Positions 47,128 to 60,149 of a stretch of DNA of 64,000 nt are shown one piece after another; position 1 is the first letter of the stretch; every line of letters starts with the position of its first letter. The notes under the pieces are model-generated. The model did not search any database, had not been told where the DNA came from, and worked only from the letters and a program-made list of their open reading frames with translations. Source of the DNA: Vitellaria paradoxa (taxonomy: Eukaryota > Streptophyta > Magnoliopsida > Ericales > Sapotaceae). The position numbers and the translations under genes were made by a program. Location of the stretch: the NCBI GenBank assembly GCA_019916065.1, contig CM034239.1:47567812-47631811 (forward strand), written 5' to 3'.

Positions 47128-50100
47128 TCAGCTACTATTGTCACCACCAAACTGTTTCTGGATGTCCTTGAATGATATTGTTGCAGATCCCCTCCTTTTA
47201 GCCTTCGGCTGAGAATGGTGTTCCTTCCAACCTGTCATATAGATAACCTACAATTTCCAGGGTGAGGGGGGAAAAAATCAGGATATGTATAATTTTTTTT
47301 TTTTTGGTGCATTAATAAGAAAAAAAATATAATAATTATTCTCTTACTTTTCTTACTATATTTAGTTTATTCAAATTTGGAGAACAAGATTACTTAGAAT
47401 GAGTAAACTGAAACCAGAGAATGTAGAGCCACAAATATTCAAGATTTCACCTTTCAAAAAAAAAAATTCAAGATTTCCCTTCTTCTCAACCAGCAATCCA
47501 AATGAAGGATAGAACACAAACCCTTGACAAACCCTTGATATTCCAACGAAGTACAAACCAATCTATTCATCTTGTGTGCATAATTAGAAAAAAAAAATGA
47601 TATAAAGGGATATATTGGGATAATAATATAAAAATAGTCGACAATTTTTTTCATTTAGAACACAACTGGTCTGAAAGAAGTACTCTGTTTAATTTGTCAC
47701 CTGGAATGTCGCGGGGATGGTGCCATCTTCTGCACCAAACATTGATTCGTAAACAGCTGCAGTTGCCAGTGCTGTTTCTCTCTTCAATATCTGACGTTAT
47801 TCCAAAAATAAAGAAAATAAAAACAAAATATAAATTAATTAAAAAAAATTTTAAACTTGCCAAGCTCCTAATTTTTAAAATGCAAAAAGTAGAGAATTCT
47901 ATCCAAAAAATGTAGTCTTCCAGTTTAACATACATTGTTCCTTTGTAAAAGGGCATTGGTTTCACCCATTGAACGCAAATGCTCTATCAGATCCAGGGCT
48001 ACATCAAAGAACAAAAATGGAAGGAGTTAATTTGAGGTGAGATTTCTAAAAAAATTAAATATTTTCATAACTAGAAATAAAATTCCATGCTTGAAGGTGC
48101 TTATTTAAATGTGCTCCTGTAATAACTGTCAAAAAATGAAGTTACGGACATCTCCAACAGAGGTTGCTTAAAAAGCGTTAAAGCAGGAATATGCATGGAA
48201 TATGCATGGAAGAGCCACCATTTTCTGATCACAAGTTTTCGTAATTCATTATGTGTATTAGTTGTGCTAAAATTAAGCCAAGAAGATACATTTCTCAAAT
48301 AAGAAAAAGTTCTGCATAATTTTCAAGCCATTTTCACTATTCAAAAAAAGGCATTTTTAAGTTTTCCTAGCATCTTTTTCCAGCTTTTTCTTGAAAATAA
48401 ACAGAAGCAACCTAGACAGGCCCTTTATATTCTATTAATTGTAATCAAGTACCTCTGTGTTAATATTATGATTACATATAATTTTTTACTATTTCTTGAT
48501 TAATGCTGAACAAATAATCTCCCCAACCCTGATAAAGATGGAATTTGGTACTACGATTTACAGGCACTTCATAAATTAACAAATCCACTTAGAATGCATG
48601 TAGAAGGGGGGTACGGGAAAAAGGAAAAAAATAAATAAATAAACAGAGAAGTGCAAGACCAAAGCAGTATTGCATGTGTAGTTGGGAAATGTTTAAGGTT
48701 GAGTTAAAAATGAGACAAAAACTAAAGCTTGACTAGATGCACGGACAAAAGAGTCATTTTTTCCTTTCTAAAATACTTATCTTTTCTATTAAATTCGTAT
48801 TACATTTAAACTCGACAATATAGTAATAAAAGCACAAATTGTTTTCAAAGCCACGGACTACTAACTTGATAAATGAGCTTTAAATAAAGCTCAAACTCAG
48901 TTCATTTATTAAACAAACTAGAGGTAAGTGAGGGTATTAAAGGAATGTTAAAAAAGTTTAAGAGTAAAATTACTTAAATGGACAATGATTATTAAAGAAG
49001 TGAAAAAGTTTCACCAACTACTCCTCGTTTTTCCTTAAATTATGGAATGGATGAGTCCAAACAAGCCTAAAATGAACCTAGCCAAATTGTTCATGAACAA
49101 TTCAGTTGATTTACAGGCCTAATAAGTCAAGGCCTAGGACCACTTGGCTCACCAGGAAAATGGTTGTGTAAGGCAACATTCCAAGACTTCCATGACGCCA
49201 ACGAAACCGGCCTTGCAGGTTTGTAATTCAAAATTCTTTCTCCTATTTGTAGCTCTCCACCACTTTGTTTACAATTTTCATGAACTGAATGGAAGCCAGC
49301 ACAAGTCTTCCTAATAGTGGCCCCTTTTGAATACTAAGGGTGAGTTTGGTATGATTAAAAATGAAGGGGGTGAATGTATGGGAGTAATTGTTAACCGCTT
49401 TACTCTCACAATTCTTCACCCCTTTGACCACGGCTGGCCTTGCAGGTTTGCTATTCAAACTTCCTTGCTTTCTTGTTTTTCCTATTTGTAGCTTTCCACC
49501 ACTTTGTTTATAATTTTCATGAACAGAATGGAAGCCAGTACAAGTCTTCCTAATAGTGGCCCAACGGTGCACCATCTTTTTGTGGGTACCAAGGGTGCAT
49601 TTGGTATGATTAAATTGGGATGACCAATGACTAAAACTCACGGCCTTTGGTTCGGGTGGGGGTGCCTTTTTCCACTTTAGCTAGCCCCCCTCCCCCCCCC
49701 CCCCCGGCGGGCGGGGGGTGGGGGGTCCCTCCTTTAGACTTCTCAAGTCTGAAACTTAAACCCTACAAACTTCCAATTTCACACACTAATGGCAACTTAA
49801 ACATTAGGCCATAACGGTTCTTTTCCAGCTTATGAACATACAAAATTGAGTTACTTATATATTCATTTAACAAAATTTTAAATTTATATAGTGTGTGCAG
49901 GTGCCTCGTGCACATAAATTTGATAAATGAATTTAAAAAAAAAAAATGCCTCAAGGGGGCGTAACCCTGTATAAGCTACATACACACACAGGTCTGATAT
50001 AAATAGATACTTATTTCTTATTGTGCTCCCATTATGTCCATGTCCTAACCTTTTTGCAGATTGCCACGTTGGGGTAACCATATCATGCTGTGGCATACCA

Positions 50101-53100
50101 CGTCCAAATCAAAGGTTCTTATGCTTTGGCGGCTTGGCCATTGACAAATATAACATCAAACTAAAGATGCAACTTTTGGTCATTTGTTCAAAAAGCATTT
50201 TCGTCAAACTATGAGGAAGAGAAGCTCACCACTTTTATATTTAACAGTGTATTCATCAACATCAACACCTGGAAGTGCGAAGCCTGCTCTAGTCAAAAGA
50301 TTGCCAGCATCCCGGACCTCGTCAGAAGAACCAGAATAATCAGCTCAAAAACCCAGGAAAAGAAACTGCCACAATCATCATCACAAGAGCCAATATACAA
50401 CATAATTAACAAGAATTTCTCTAAAATGAACCATATAAACAAATCTATTCCAACTAAATAATCTATGCTATGCAAGAAAGCAGGAGAAGGGAAAGTGGTA
50501 ATAATAAAAAAAACGAATTGAAGTTTGTTCAAGGTCCAAATCCAAATGCTAGAGCTACTGCGCACCACTGTATTAGAAGGAAAGACAGACCCCATGAAAT
50601 AAGTTTTAAGGAAGGCAATAATATATCATAAAATTTTGCGATATTATCCCATTAAAATAACCAAACCATAAACCTAAATATTGAGCAATTTAATCAAAGA
50701 AAACACACCATGTTCCAAACATCCAAAGACGATTAAAATAAATTAAGTCACCAATTGTTACAGAAGAGTAAATTATTAGGAAATGAACCCAACAATGTAC
50801 ATCAAGTTAACTTAATAAAATCGATATATGATGCAACTCGAGCCTTGACAATGAAATATAAAAGATACTCTACACAAACAAAGCTAAAAAAATTGCATCA
50901 AATCAAACAAATGAATATGAAAGAAAGAAATGATGAAACGGAGAGAAGGTTGCATTCTGAGGCCTTTCATAGACCGACAATTCTACAAAGAAAGAATGTT
51001 TCCACATGTCAAATGGAAAAAATACATTGTTAGATTTCTTAATGGTCCTCTGGAAGGCGTCGCACGCCTAACAAAAATCCTTCACATTTGTTGTAATGGT
51101 AGGCCACCGGAGTCTTGCCAATAGAATCTTTCTTACTTTCACTTTAGGCCTGCCCATTGTCTCCGGAAACTCCTGGTGTGCCTCTCGCATAACATCAGAG
51201 GCTTATTCTAAATACACACACGGAGTACTTCGAATCTATTCTAGAAAGTACTCCATTTATCAGCTTCAAAGGTACCGATTTGAATTTATCCTTCAGGGCA
51301 CCACAAAGAACAAACTGACTACCTTTATTCAATAACAAGTCTAGATGCATAGCTAAATAATCTCTAAAACACTGGTAATAATGTGTCCCAGGGAGGATCT
51401 AGCTCCTTTCACATTCACAGGCGTCGTCATTTCCAATATCATCTTCTCCTCGTAATCTATAATGGCTTTGTGTCCTAGTAGCCGTTCCTGGTTCATTAAG
51501 AACTATGGATTCAGGGACAAGCCGCACGACAGACGCCTAAGCACTCCTTGAGCTACCTCTTCTCCGAAGAAACTATAATCATCCAAGTCAATCCTTACAA
51601 GGCCTTAGAGTAAGTAATCTTCTCAAAGATAATGATTACTTTAATGACGCATTCTAAAATAAAAATGGCATCTGGTTGTAGGCGTAAATCCAAGATGACA
51701 TGACAAAGGTGGTAACTTATCCTCTTCAGCGATATGAACGTTTTTCTTTTCTTTTCTTTTCTTTTCTTTTCTTTTTTTAACAATTTATTGCATTAAATAT
51801 TGATGAAGAGAACACCAAAATTGTTAAGAAAATAAAAAAGAGAGAAGGCGAAGGGGTTCAATGCTTGTCACTTGTGCACAATACACTTCAGATTGATGTT
51901 CAAGTGCATCCATTCTTTTAGTAATATACAAACCTCCTCCCCCACCCCCCACCCCCCAAAAAAATAAAAAAAATAAATAAATAAGGATATAATAAATTTC
52001 AAGCAGTATACGTGTAAAAGAAACATAAGTTGTATGATTATATTTTTAGTGCTAAAAGAGACAAACATCCACGGGCACAGTTATATAACTGTATAATATT
52101 AATATTTGTATATGTAATGACAATCTACAGTAAAGTTACAATTTCTGGTTTGAAAGCATAAACTTTGAGAACTTCAACTAGTATGTAGGAGTTTATTTTC
52201 AAAAGTTTTAAAGAATTGAAACTACGGCAATTTTGTGTGGCTAATCAGGATTAAAACTTCTGCTTTAGTTCAAACTTTGGAAATTCTGAAGATGTTTTTG
52301 CTTATAAATTGAAGTTCGGAAACTAAATCCAAGTGCCGATATTGTATAGAAAGTGCATGCATGCAAAAAGGCTACTACTCCAGATCCACAGGATGTTAAG
52401 TATCCAACTTTCAGGATAATGAGGGCAAATGTGAGGCAAAAATTGTACTTGTGCCAAGGGTGATAATCGAGGGCTGATGCCCCCTTCACGCTCCATTTGC
52501 GCAACCGTGCATGCTATTCTCAGCTCCCTAGTCACAATTTAACCGAAAAATAGTAAGGCATGTACTTCATGCATCAAAATAAGAGCTTTAGATACAAAAA
52601 ATGGAAATAAACAACTTCAATGTCTCTCCACCAAGAATAGCCGCCAAAAATAGGCCATCAGGCTTCAATGCCAGTCTACACTGCCATAAAAACAACATGA
52701 TGTAAGTGTCTAAAGCCAAGTAAAGAATATGTAAGCTAATTCAATCTGCTCTAACTGAGCAAGAGAGCTGCAAACAATGCAAAAGGAACAAGCAAAATAC
52801 TGTTACTCAGTTTTAGCAGTTCAAGTACTAGTAGCACAAGGAGAACACACCTGAATCATGGCTCCAGGCAGGTCATTTGTCCAATGAAGTCCCAAGCAAC
52901 TAATCACCAGATCTAGAGAACTTCAAATCCACAAATATAAGTTATTGCAGGAAAATATATATTCCCTCTATATATAATCTCATTATCCCATGGTATGAAA
53001 ACCCATAGACAGCTGACCATGCATACCTTTCTTTTACAGGCAAAAACTCTTCATCACCAACAACAAATGATGTTTCAATGTCTTCGTTTGACACCTCTCG

Positions 53101-55491
53101 CTCAGCATTTTTACACAATTTCATCATGTCATGTGATGCATCCATCATAATTAGCTTTTGGATGGCACCTAACAAAAAAGGTGTTAGTCTATTTTGCAAA
53201 AATTACAGAGCTTAGATGCAAGCGTTTTCATTCAATCATTGATATAAATCATGCTGTTGTCAATTGTGCTAGGGATTAAGGTCAAATGCCTTAGGGTTAT
53301 ATGATCATATGAAATTAACATCATGAACTTAAAGATTAACGATAAACATGTAAAACTGCTATGGTCAGATGTCAAACATGATGTGTATGACTTGAGAACA
53401 AATATATCCACAGGGATCATTCAAAACGTAAATATTTCAAGATAGGCTCTACCAGGACCATAACAAACACAGGATGATCTCATCCCACCACAGCCAAAAG
53501 TTACAAAATAAGTAAGCTTCAGTTTTCAAAACAAACTAGTGGCTCACATAGAGCAATCCAAATTAATCTTTGGTTAGCTTCACTTAGCATGAGAGCTGAA
53601 CCAACCTGATCAACTATAGTCCAATATAACTTGCTTTATTATGTAATATTATAGTTACCACAATGAAGGCCGATTCTTTGGTTCAATTATAAATGCAAAA
53701 GATACCAAAGATATGAATAGTTTTGATCATAATGGCAATCCACTTAACACAAATAAAGCTAGAGATCTTATTGAATTTCACCCAGCAACTAGCAATGATT
53801 GGAGCCAAGACTTGGTAATGCCTTGTTCCAATGTTCTTACCACACATAATCCCGGCAAGTTTGATGACAAGTTAGTGCAAACTTTCTTCTTGTTGACCCC
53901 AAAAACTGAAAGGAGAAAAAAAATATAAAAAAAAAAAGACTATTTTCTTGCTATTCCTTTTGTAATGCATATCCCATGTTGATAGCTTTGTTCCATAAAT
54001 GCATGTCAGTTATATTTATACATTGGATCAAATGCGCATGTGAAATGGGATCAATTAGCTAGTGTAAGAATTTGTTCATTTTTCAATTGCCCCCCCCCCC
54101 CAAAAAAAGTAAAAAATAAAAATAAAAAGAATAATAATAACAATAATAAAAAGAAAAAAGTTTGTTCCATATCCATGTCCAACTCCACATTTGTTGGTAT
54201 GTAAATGCTATAAATCAGAAGGAAGGAAGCGACCATCAACCTTGTGTAATCAACTTTTGGAATTGGAAGACTCATCAAATAATAATAATAATCTATTTAT
54301 GTCTAGTTAGTATATGCTAGACATTCTGAATTGCGTCAATGTTATAAATAAGCAAGCCAATGTTTTGGATCCATACCACAGATCCATTTCAATGTCATAT
54401 TAGAAGCATTTTATTTTGCACCTTATGGTTGCCAAAGTATTTCAACTCTACTCATCCATTTCAATATCATATTAAAAGTATTTTATTTTGCACCCTATGG
54501 TGGAAGAATCCAATAAGCCCCTTTAAGAAACACGTTCCCATCAATCATTTGTTCTTCTTCCAGAAGTTGCTTTTCATATAATTAAATAACATTCACATCC
54601 ACAAATATTGGATATGCTCTGCACTTGCAGAAATCAAAATAAACTCTTACCACGCCCATGTAACAAACGCCTAATAGCTTCCAAAGAACCACCCAAACAT
54701 AGAGCAGTAGGAAATGTTTTCTTGCAATCCTACAAAAACAGAAACAAGCAAAAAGCAAGTAATCAAAAGTGCAACCTAAGAAAATCCTGAGACCTTCATG
54801 CTGAAAAATTACATATAAAGATCTTATAAAAGAAGTTAAATTGTCAGCTTTGATCATATCAGCAGTTTTATAGGTGGGAACCCTTTAAAAGACAAAGGAT
54901 TAGGAATAAGAAAGCTGAGGGATTTAAACAATGCTTTTACGAGTAAAGGGTTATGGAGGTTTTTTTTTTTTTTTTTTTTTGGATAAATAAGAAAATTATA
55001 TTAAAACATCAAGGGGATACCGCCTCAGTACAAAAAAAGAAGGGGCCTACGGCTCAAAGGACGGCAAGTATCTAAAGCCAGATATACATGTTCTCTATAA
55101 AATGAGAAAAGGACACTATATTTGGTTCTGTGCCACTGCCACCTGAAACCAACTTTACAAAATGCCAAACAGCGGCTCAGTTTTCAGTACCACGCATAAA
55201 CATACAATTTGAATTGCAAAGAAGCTTCACGTCAAAAGAGATAATAACTCAAATAAGCAAATATCTCAATACCTCCAACCGGTCCAATAGATTCTCAGCC
55301 ACGGCGTCAACAAAAGAATCCTTTGGACGCATCAACCATGCTGCTCTATCACGCTACAAATGAAAAAATAATGCAAAATTTACAAAGATGAATGTGAAAC
55401 CAAAAAAAACATGCTGAAAGCTAGCACAAAATTTGCATACCAGAAGAGAAAAATAACACATGAAGATCACAAAAGTTGCATAGAAACAATG

Positions 55492-55531
<40 letters not shown>

Positions 55532-56485
55532 GAGGGTCTGAACTCAAAGGCATTCAATGGTTGGTATAGACAAGAAACTCTCTCTCCAAGATTATGACTC
55601 CATGTAGCAAATCAAATCTCCCAAGAACTGGATTGACATGGAAAATATCATTATTCAATGAAACGAGTTCCCCAAATGACATTGCAACTTCAAAGACTAA
55701 ACAATGCTGACTCCAATTCAAATGTTTTCAATTATTTCTATATACATTGTTAAACTGATTTATTGATATATATATATATATATATTAAAATTCAATCACC
55801 CAATCAGAATGTGGGAACATTTGTTAAACATCCTTTTTTGATAAATCTGACAAGGTGGTAATAATAAACAGTGTGTTGATGGTGATTTGTTTGTGAATCA
55901 CTGTCCCTACACCAAATATTATAATTATAAAACAAATGAGAGAAAAATAAGAAAAACAATAATGAAATAATCCAAAATCAAAATGAAATGAAACTTTTGA
56001 CACTTATTCCAACATGAATTGCCCATGCCCCTGTTCAAAAGAGTAATTCTTCGGTCTCAGTGTGAAAGATATCCTGCTAATATAACCTAAGAAAGAAAAA
56101 AAAATATTATTTGAGCAATATTTTCCATCCTGGAGAAAGTTAAGGGCAACTCATCTCAGCACTGTAAATTAAAAATTAGGCACAGTTGACAAATTTTGAT
56201 TTGGGTTTGGATTTTACCCCGTACCTACCCAGAAACCAAACAGAAATAAAGGGAAAATTTTTCAACAGAAGAATCTGAAAAAGAGGAAAATAAATTGGAG
56301 ATGGGGAATAAGGAGAAGGACTTAACTTGTTTACGTTTGAGATGGCGATCGAAGATTTTGACCTTAGAGCTCTGAAAAACCTCATCGCCGCCATTGTCGT
56401 CCGCAGTAGAGAACGACCTCGGGCGTGGCAACGAACTTGTCCTCCTACACAGTAACAGTAAACGCCCACCCACAATTGCTCTCAT
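47128..56485 (-). CDS. NDUFAF5: NDUFAF5-like mitochondrial complex I assembly factor, methyltransferase fold (At1g22800-like), 11 exons
   Basis: Minus-strand exons 56485-56327, 55353-55273, 54729-54651, 53168-53027, 52920-52851, 52680-52616, 52527-52449, 50317-50230, 47998-47934, 47790-47701 and 47247-47128 join in phase to 345 residues, close to the 355 I recall for the Arabidopsis protein. The Arg-rich N-terminus (about 1-28, [13 protein letters not shown]) is a mitochondrial presequence. Conserved blocks are [16 protein letters not shown] (45-60), [10 protein letters not shown] (86-95, the SAM-site glycine loop equivalent), [10 protein letters not shown] (111-120), [17 protein letters not shown] (157-173), [40 protein letters not shown] and the C-terminal [14 protein letters not shown]. 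The human homologue hydroxylates an arginine of NDUFS7 during complex I assembly; the same role in plants is inference. Introns are long (up to 2.2 kb) and repeat-rich. Confidence 0.92.
49209..49616. repeat. Tandem duplication in NDUFAF5 intron 8
   Basis: Copies 49209-49364 and 49436-49616 (period about 227 bp) share ggccttgcaggtttg, ccaccactttgttta, gaatggaagccag, caagtcttcctaatagtggc and tttggtatgattaaa in the same order. Copy 2 has small insertions. Non-coding. Confidence 0.8.
49685..49729. repeat. C-run/G-run palindromic tract in NDUFAF5 intron 8
   Basis: About 20 C residues with one T, then ggcggg, then long G-runs separated by T, ending in tccc. The two halves can pair as a GC hairpin, and the G-rich half satisfies a G-quadruplex pattern. 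It is extreme against the AT-rich surroundings. Confidence 0.8.
51742..51778. repeat. (TTTTC)n microsatellite
   Basis: Pentanucleotide repeat in the large intron 7 of the NDUFAF5-like gene, ending in a T-run. Confidence 0.8.
54958..55120 (-). mobile_element. Retroelement 3' tail (LINE/SINE type), antisense orientation on plus strand
   Basis: A run of about 24 Ts (54958-54982) is followed by ggataaataagaaaattatattaaaacatc. Read on the minus strand this is a plant LINE 3' end (aatataattttcttatttatcc) with poly(A). Downstream sequence with ggcctacggctc matches plant LINE 3' UTR style. It has the same strand as the host NDUFAF5-like gene, in its intron 2. The outer boundary is approximate. Confidence 0.6.
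55495..55527. repeat. (AG)n microsatellite
   Basis: AG tract in intron 1 of the NDUFAF5-like gene. Confidence 0.85.
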
Positions 56486-57591
56486 CTTTCACCCTCGACG
56501 CTCCACCGATGCAGAAAGTTCAGCGCGAGAAAAACTTCCCGCCGGGGAGCTGAAATTATTTATATTTGCGTAGATAGACATCCGTGTATTTTTAATTAAT
56601 TTTTATTTTATTTAAAAAATTAATAGTATTGAAAAAAATTATAACTACAACGTAAATACGTAATTTTATATTTTCTGTTCTTTTTAAATGTCTTCTAATT
56701 ATTAATTATTTTTATAATTTTTTAAATTCCTCTTAATTAATTATTATGTATTTAAATACTCTTAACTACTCATTATTTATCATTTATATATTTTGATTAA
56801 TTTATTTTATAATTTTTATTTTATTTAAAATATCAAAAATAATAAGAATTATATGATTGTTTGAAGTTATATAAATTAATATAAATTTATAAAAATTACA
56901 GTTTCATAATTCAGTAAATATGAAATTTCAATTTTGTTGAAATTTGTAAAATTTTTTTATATTTTATAACAAACTAAATGTGTTTAATATTTAGCCACTT
57001 CTAATAATAATAACTAGGGGTAAATTGAAATATAAAACATTATTTAAGGGAATTATAATTTTTTTCCAACGATTGAAGAGGCATTTTAAACAAAAAATGA
57101 TAAAATGTTTCACTAAATAAATTTCAAACTAATTTTAACAATTAGACGAATTGCTTGTGTTAGGTTTATGTATTAAGTACAAATAGAGTTGTTAATCAAA
57201 CTAAATAATTTATACTAGATTTGTGTTCGATTGATTAAAAAATCTAATTGAGAATAATTGATTATGAAATTAAACATAATTTGAACATAATTTATGGTTT
57301 GAATTTAATTTGAGCTTAGCTTAATAAAATACAGTTGAATTTTGAGTTCAGTAGTTTAACGCTTAATTTTAAAGTTTAATTAGCCAAGTTTGAACATAAT
57401 TTTAAACTCTATATAATTTTTAAATTAAATTTAAACAAGTTATTATTAGACTCAATTTCACTGTAGGCTTGCTTTGAAGATGATAAATAAAATTTTATCG
57501 ATAATGTCGACTTTAACAATTTAATATTTAAATATTTTTCTTAATTTTCAACATTATCAAATAGTCCTTTAACCAAAGCTAATGAACTTTT

Positions 57592-59277
57592 CTTAGGGTA
57601 AATAACACTTACTTTTCCTAAACATTAAGCTAATTGTAGGGAACTTTTTAACCATTTAAACCTTACACTTATCTCACATATTTCCTATATTTGTCACATT
57701 TAGACCCAATCGTTAGTTTTCTCCCTAACGCCATTAGAGTGTTATAGTAAAATGACATAAATACCCTTAATAAGTTCATATGGTTGAGGAAGGGTCCTAT
57801 AATTAGCCTAATTATATTATTTTACCAAACTAATTTAATAATATATTTTATATTAATTTAATTATATTATATATTATAAATAATTTAATAAAATATATTA
57901 ATTTAGTTAATTTATTTTAATTATGTTTATCATTAATTAACTTAATTAAATTATTATTTATTAGTTAATATATTTTATTTAATTATTAAATTTAATTAAT
58001 TTTTAATAAAAAAAGTTAAATAAAATAAATTATTTTAATATGATACAACAAAATAGATAAGATGCTAAAATTAAAAAAATATATATTTATGATAAAAAAA
58101 CAGTAAAAATATTTTTTATTTTTTATTTTTTTCTATGTAAGTTATCGTTTTTAAAAAAAAAATTAAATAAATACATTTTTATGTTTTTAGTTTTTAATTT
58201 TTGAATTTGCTTGTTTTCGAATCAACAAGTTGAAGAACTTAAAATTTACCAAATTAGTTTTAGTTTAAATAATATTAAATTTATAAAATATTTTGATAAT
58301 TTAAATATTTTAATATAATAGGTCCACAGTTTATTCATATCATTTTTATTGATATTTTTTATTATTTTTTCTTGTATTATACAATAATGCACTTGGTGGA
58401 CCTATTACTTGAAATTGTAAAAATCAGTTCAAACAAATCCAAAAATTAAAAATAAATACATAAAAACCTATTTATTAATTTTTTTTATTTTTTTCAAAAA
58501 CATAATAATTTACGCAAAAGAAAAAGTAAAAAATTAAAAATATTTTTACATTTTTTCTCACATAAATATTTTTTTCATTTTGGCATTTTATCCATATTTG
58601 TTGTGTCATATTAAAATATTTTATTTCATTTAACTATTTGATTAAAACAAAATTATTTCTAATCAATAATATAACTAAATTATTAGTTAATTAATTTAAT
58701 TAACTAAATTATAATTTGTTAAATAAAATTAATTAATTGTAATTAACTAAATTAATTAATAATTAATAACACATATTATTTAATAATAGTCATTTAATTA
58801 ATTTCATAATTTAATAGAATATACTTACTTAATTAATAAATAAATAATAAAATATATTAATTAATAAATAATAAATTAATTAGATTAATTAATTAATGAT
58901 AAAATGAATTAAAATAAATTAACAAAAATAATATAAAATATATTTTATTAGATTATTTTCTTAAATTATTTATAAAATATATTTATAATTAAATTAATGT
59001 GAAATATATTGTACTAAATTATTTGGGTAAAATAATATAATTAGGCTAATTAGAGAAATCTCCCCCAAATAGTAAGCTAATTACAGGATCCTTTCTTAAC
59101 CATTTGAACTTAATTAATGCATTTATGTCATTTTATTGTAGTACCTTAACGGTGTTAGAAAAAAACTAACAGTTGAATCTAAGTGTAAAAAATATCAGGA
59201 AATAAGAGAGGTAAGTATAAGATTCAAATAAGTTAGAAATGTCCCTGTAATTAGAAGGTAAGTGTAATTTACCTAAG
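57592..59277. mobile_element. Long inverted repeat (foldback element) of about 1.7 kb
   Basis: The left arm (57592 to about 58333) and right arm (about 58390-59277) are reverse complements over essentially their whole length with moderate divergence. Matching landmarks: outer gtaaataacacttac / gtaagtgtaatttac; tagcctaattatattatttt / its complement near 59026-59046; ttttaatatgatacaacaaa / its complement near 58600; inner aataggtccac / gtggacctatt. The spacer is only about 57 bp. No coding capacity. Interior words resemble the Mutator-like elements elsewhere in the window. Confidence 0.8.
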
Positions 59278-59880
59278 TATTAAAAAAAATGTAAGAAGGA
59301 ATTGGCAAGAAATTGAAATGGCTCACATAGGTATGTGAGAATTAGATGTCATGTCGTTACTTGCCCTACAAATATCATACGAGAAAGAGGTTAGGTGTCA
59401 AATTGTTTAAAATATATATATAGAGAGAGAGAAAGAGAGAAAGAAATCACTCATATCAATTTCTAATAGTAGCAATCCAAATATATATTCAGTACTATAG
59501 TTAACAAATGGTCGGGGTTTAGGCGAGTTTGGATCTAGACATAAACAGGTTGAACCCAATTATATTTATTTAGGTCAATAATCTTTTAAGATATTTCAAG
59601 CTACTACATTCACACCAAGTGAAAAAGTTATTCTTTCCCTTATCAAGATTGCACCCCAGATCCTGCCACTGCTAAGTGATGATGTAATTGTGACTCTTAT
59701 TCTCCACGACTCTTAGTTCTTTAATTTTTGCTCAAAAAAAAAGATCGAAGGAAAAAAATCAAATAACTCTAGGAATGAACCCGTTGTGCCACCTGTCAGT
59801 AATGCCGCGGGTAAGGCATCCCTATGAATTTCTCCCATTACTCTATCTAGTGCTGCTTTACCTCCACTCAAGAAATAAAT

Positions 59881-60140
59881 TGGGAAAAAAGTAACAGAAA
59901 CCTCCCTTAAATATTAGACTAATTACAGGAATTTTCCTCAACCATTTGAACTTTGAACTTACTAAGGGTATTTATGTCATTTTACTGTAACACCTTAACA
60001 GTATTAGGAAAAAAACTAACAGCTAGGTCTAAATATGACAAACATTAGGGAGTAACGGAGGTAAGTGTAAAGTTCAAATAGTTGAAGGAGATCCCTATAG
60101 TTAGGCTCATACATGGAGAGGTAAGTATAATTTATCCCTT
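59881..60140. repeat. Third copy of the foldback end module
   Basis: Same orientation and word order as 59040-59277: ctaattacagga, ccatttgaactt, tttatgtcattttactgtaacaccttaac, aaaaaactaacag, gaggtaagtgtaaa, gtaagtataattta. It begins and ends with inverted half-sites, suggesting the module can exist alone. Confidence 0.7.
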
Positions 60141-60149
60141 TTCTTATTA

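Noticed and set aside
54051..54278. Small minus-strand ORF with a poly-Leu/Phe run
   Set aside because: Produced by a homopolymer/AAT tract in an intron.
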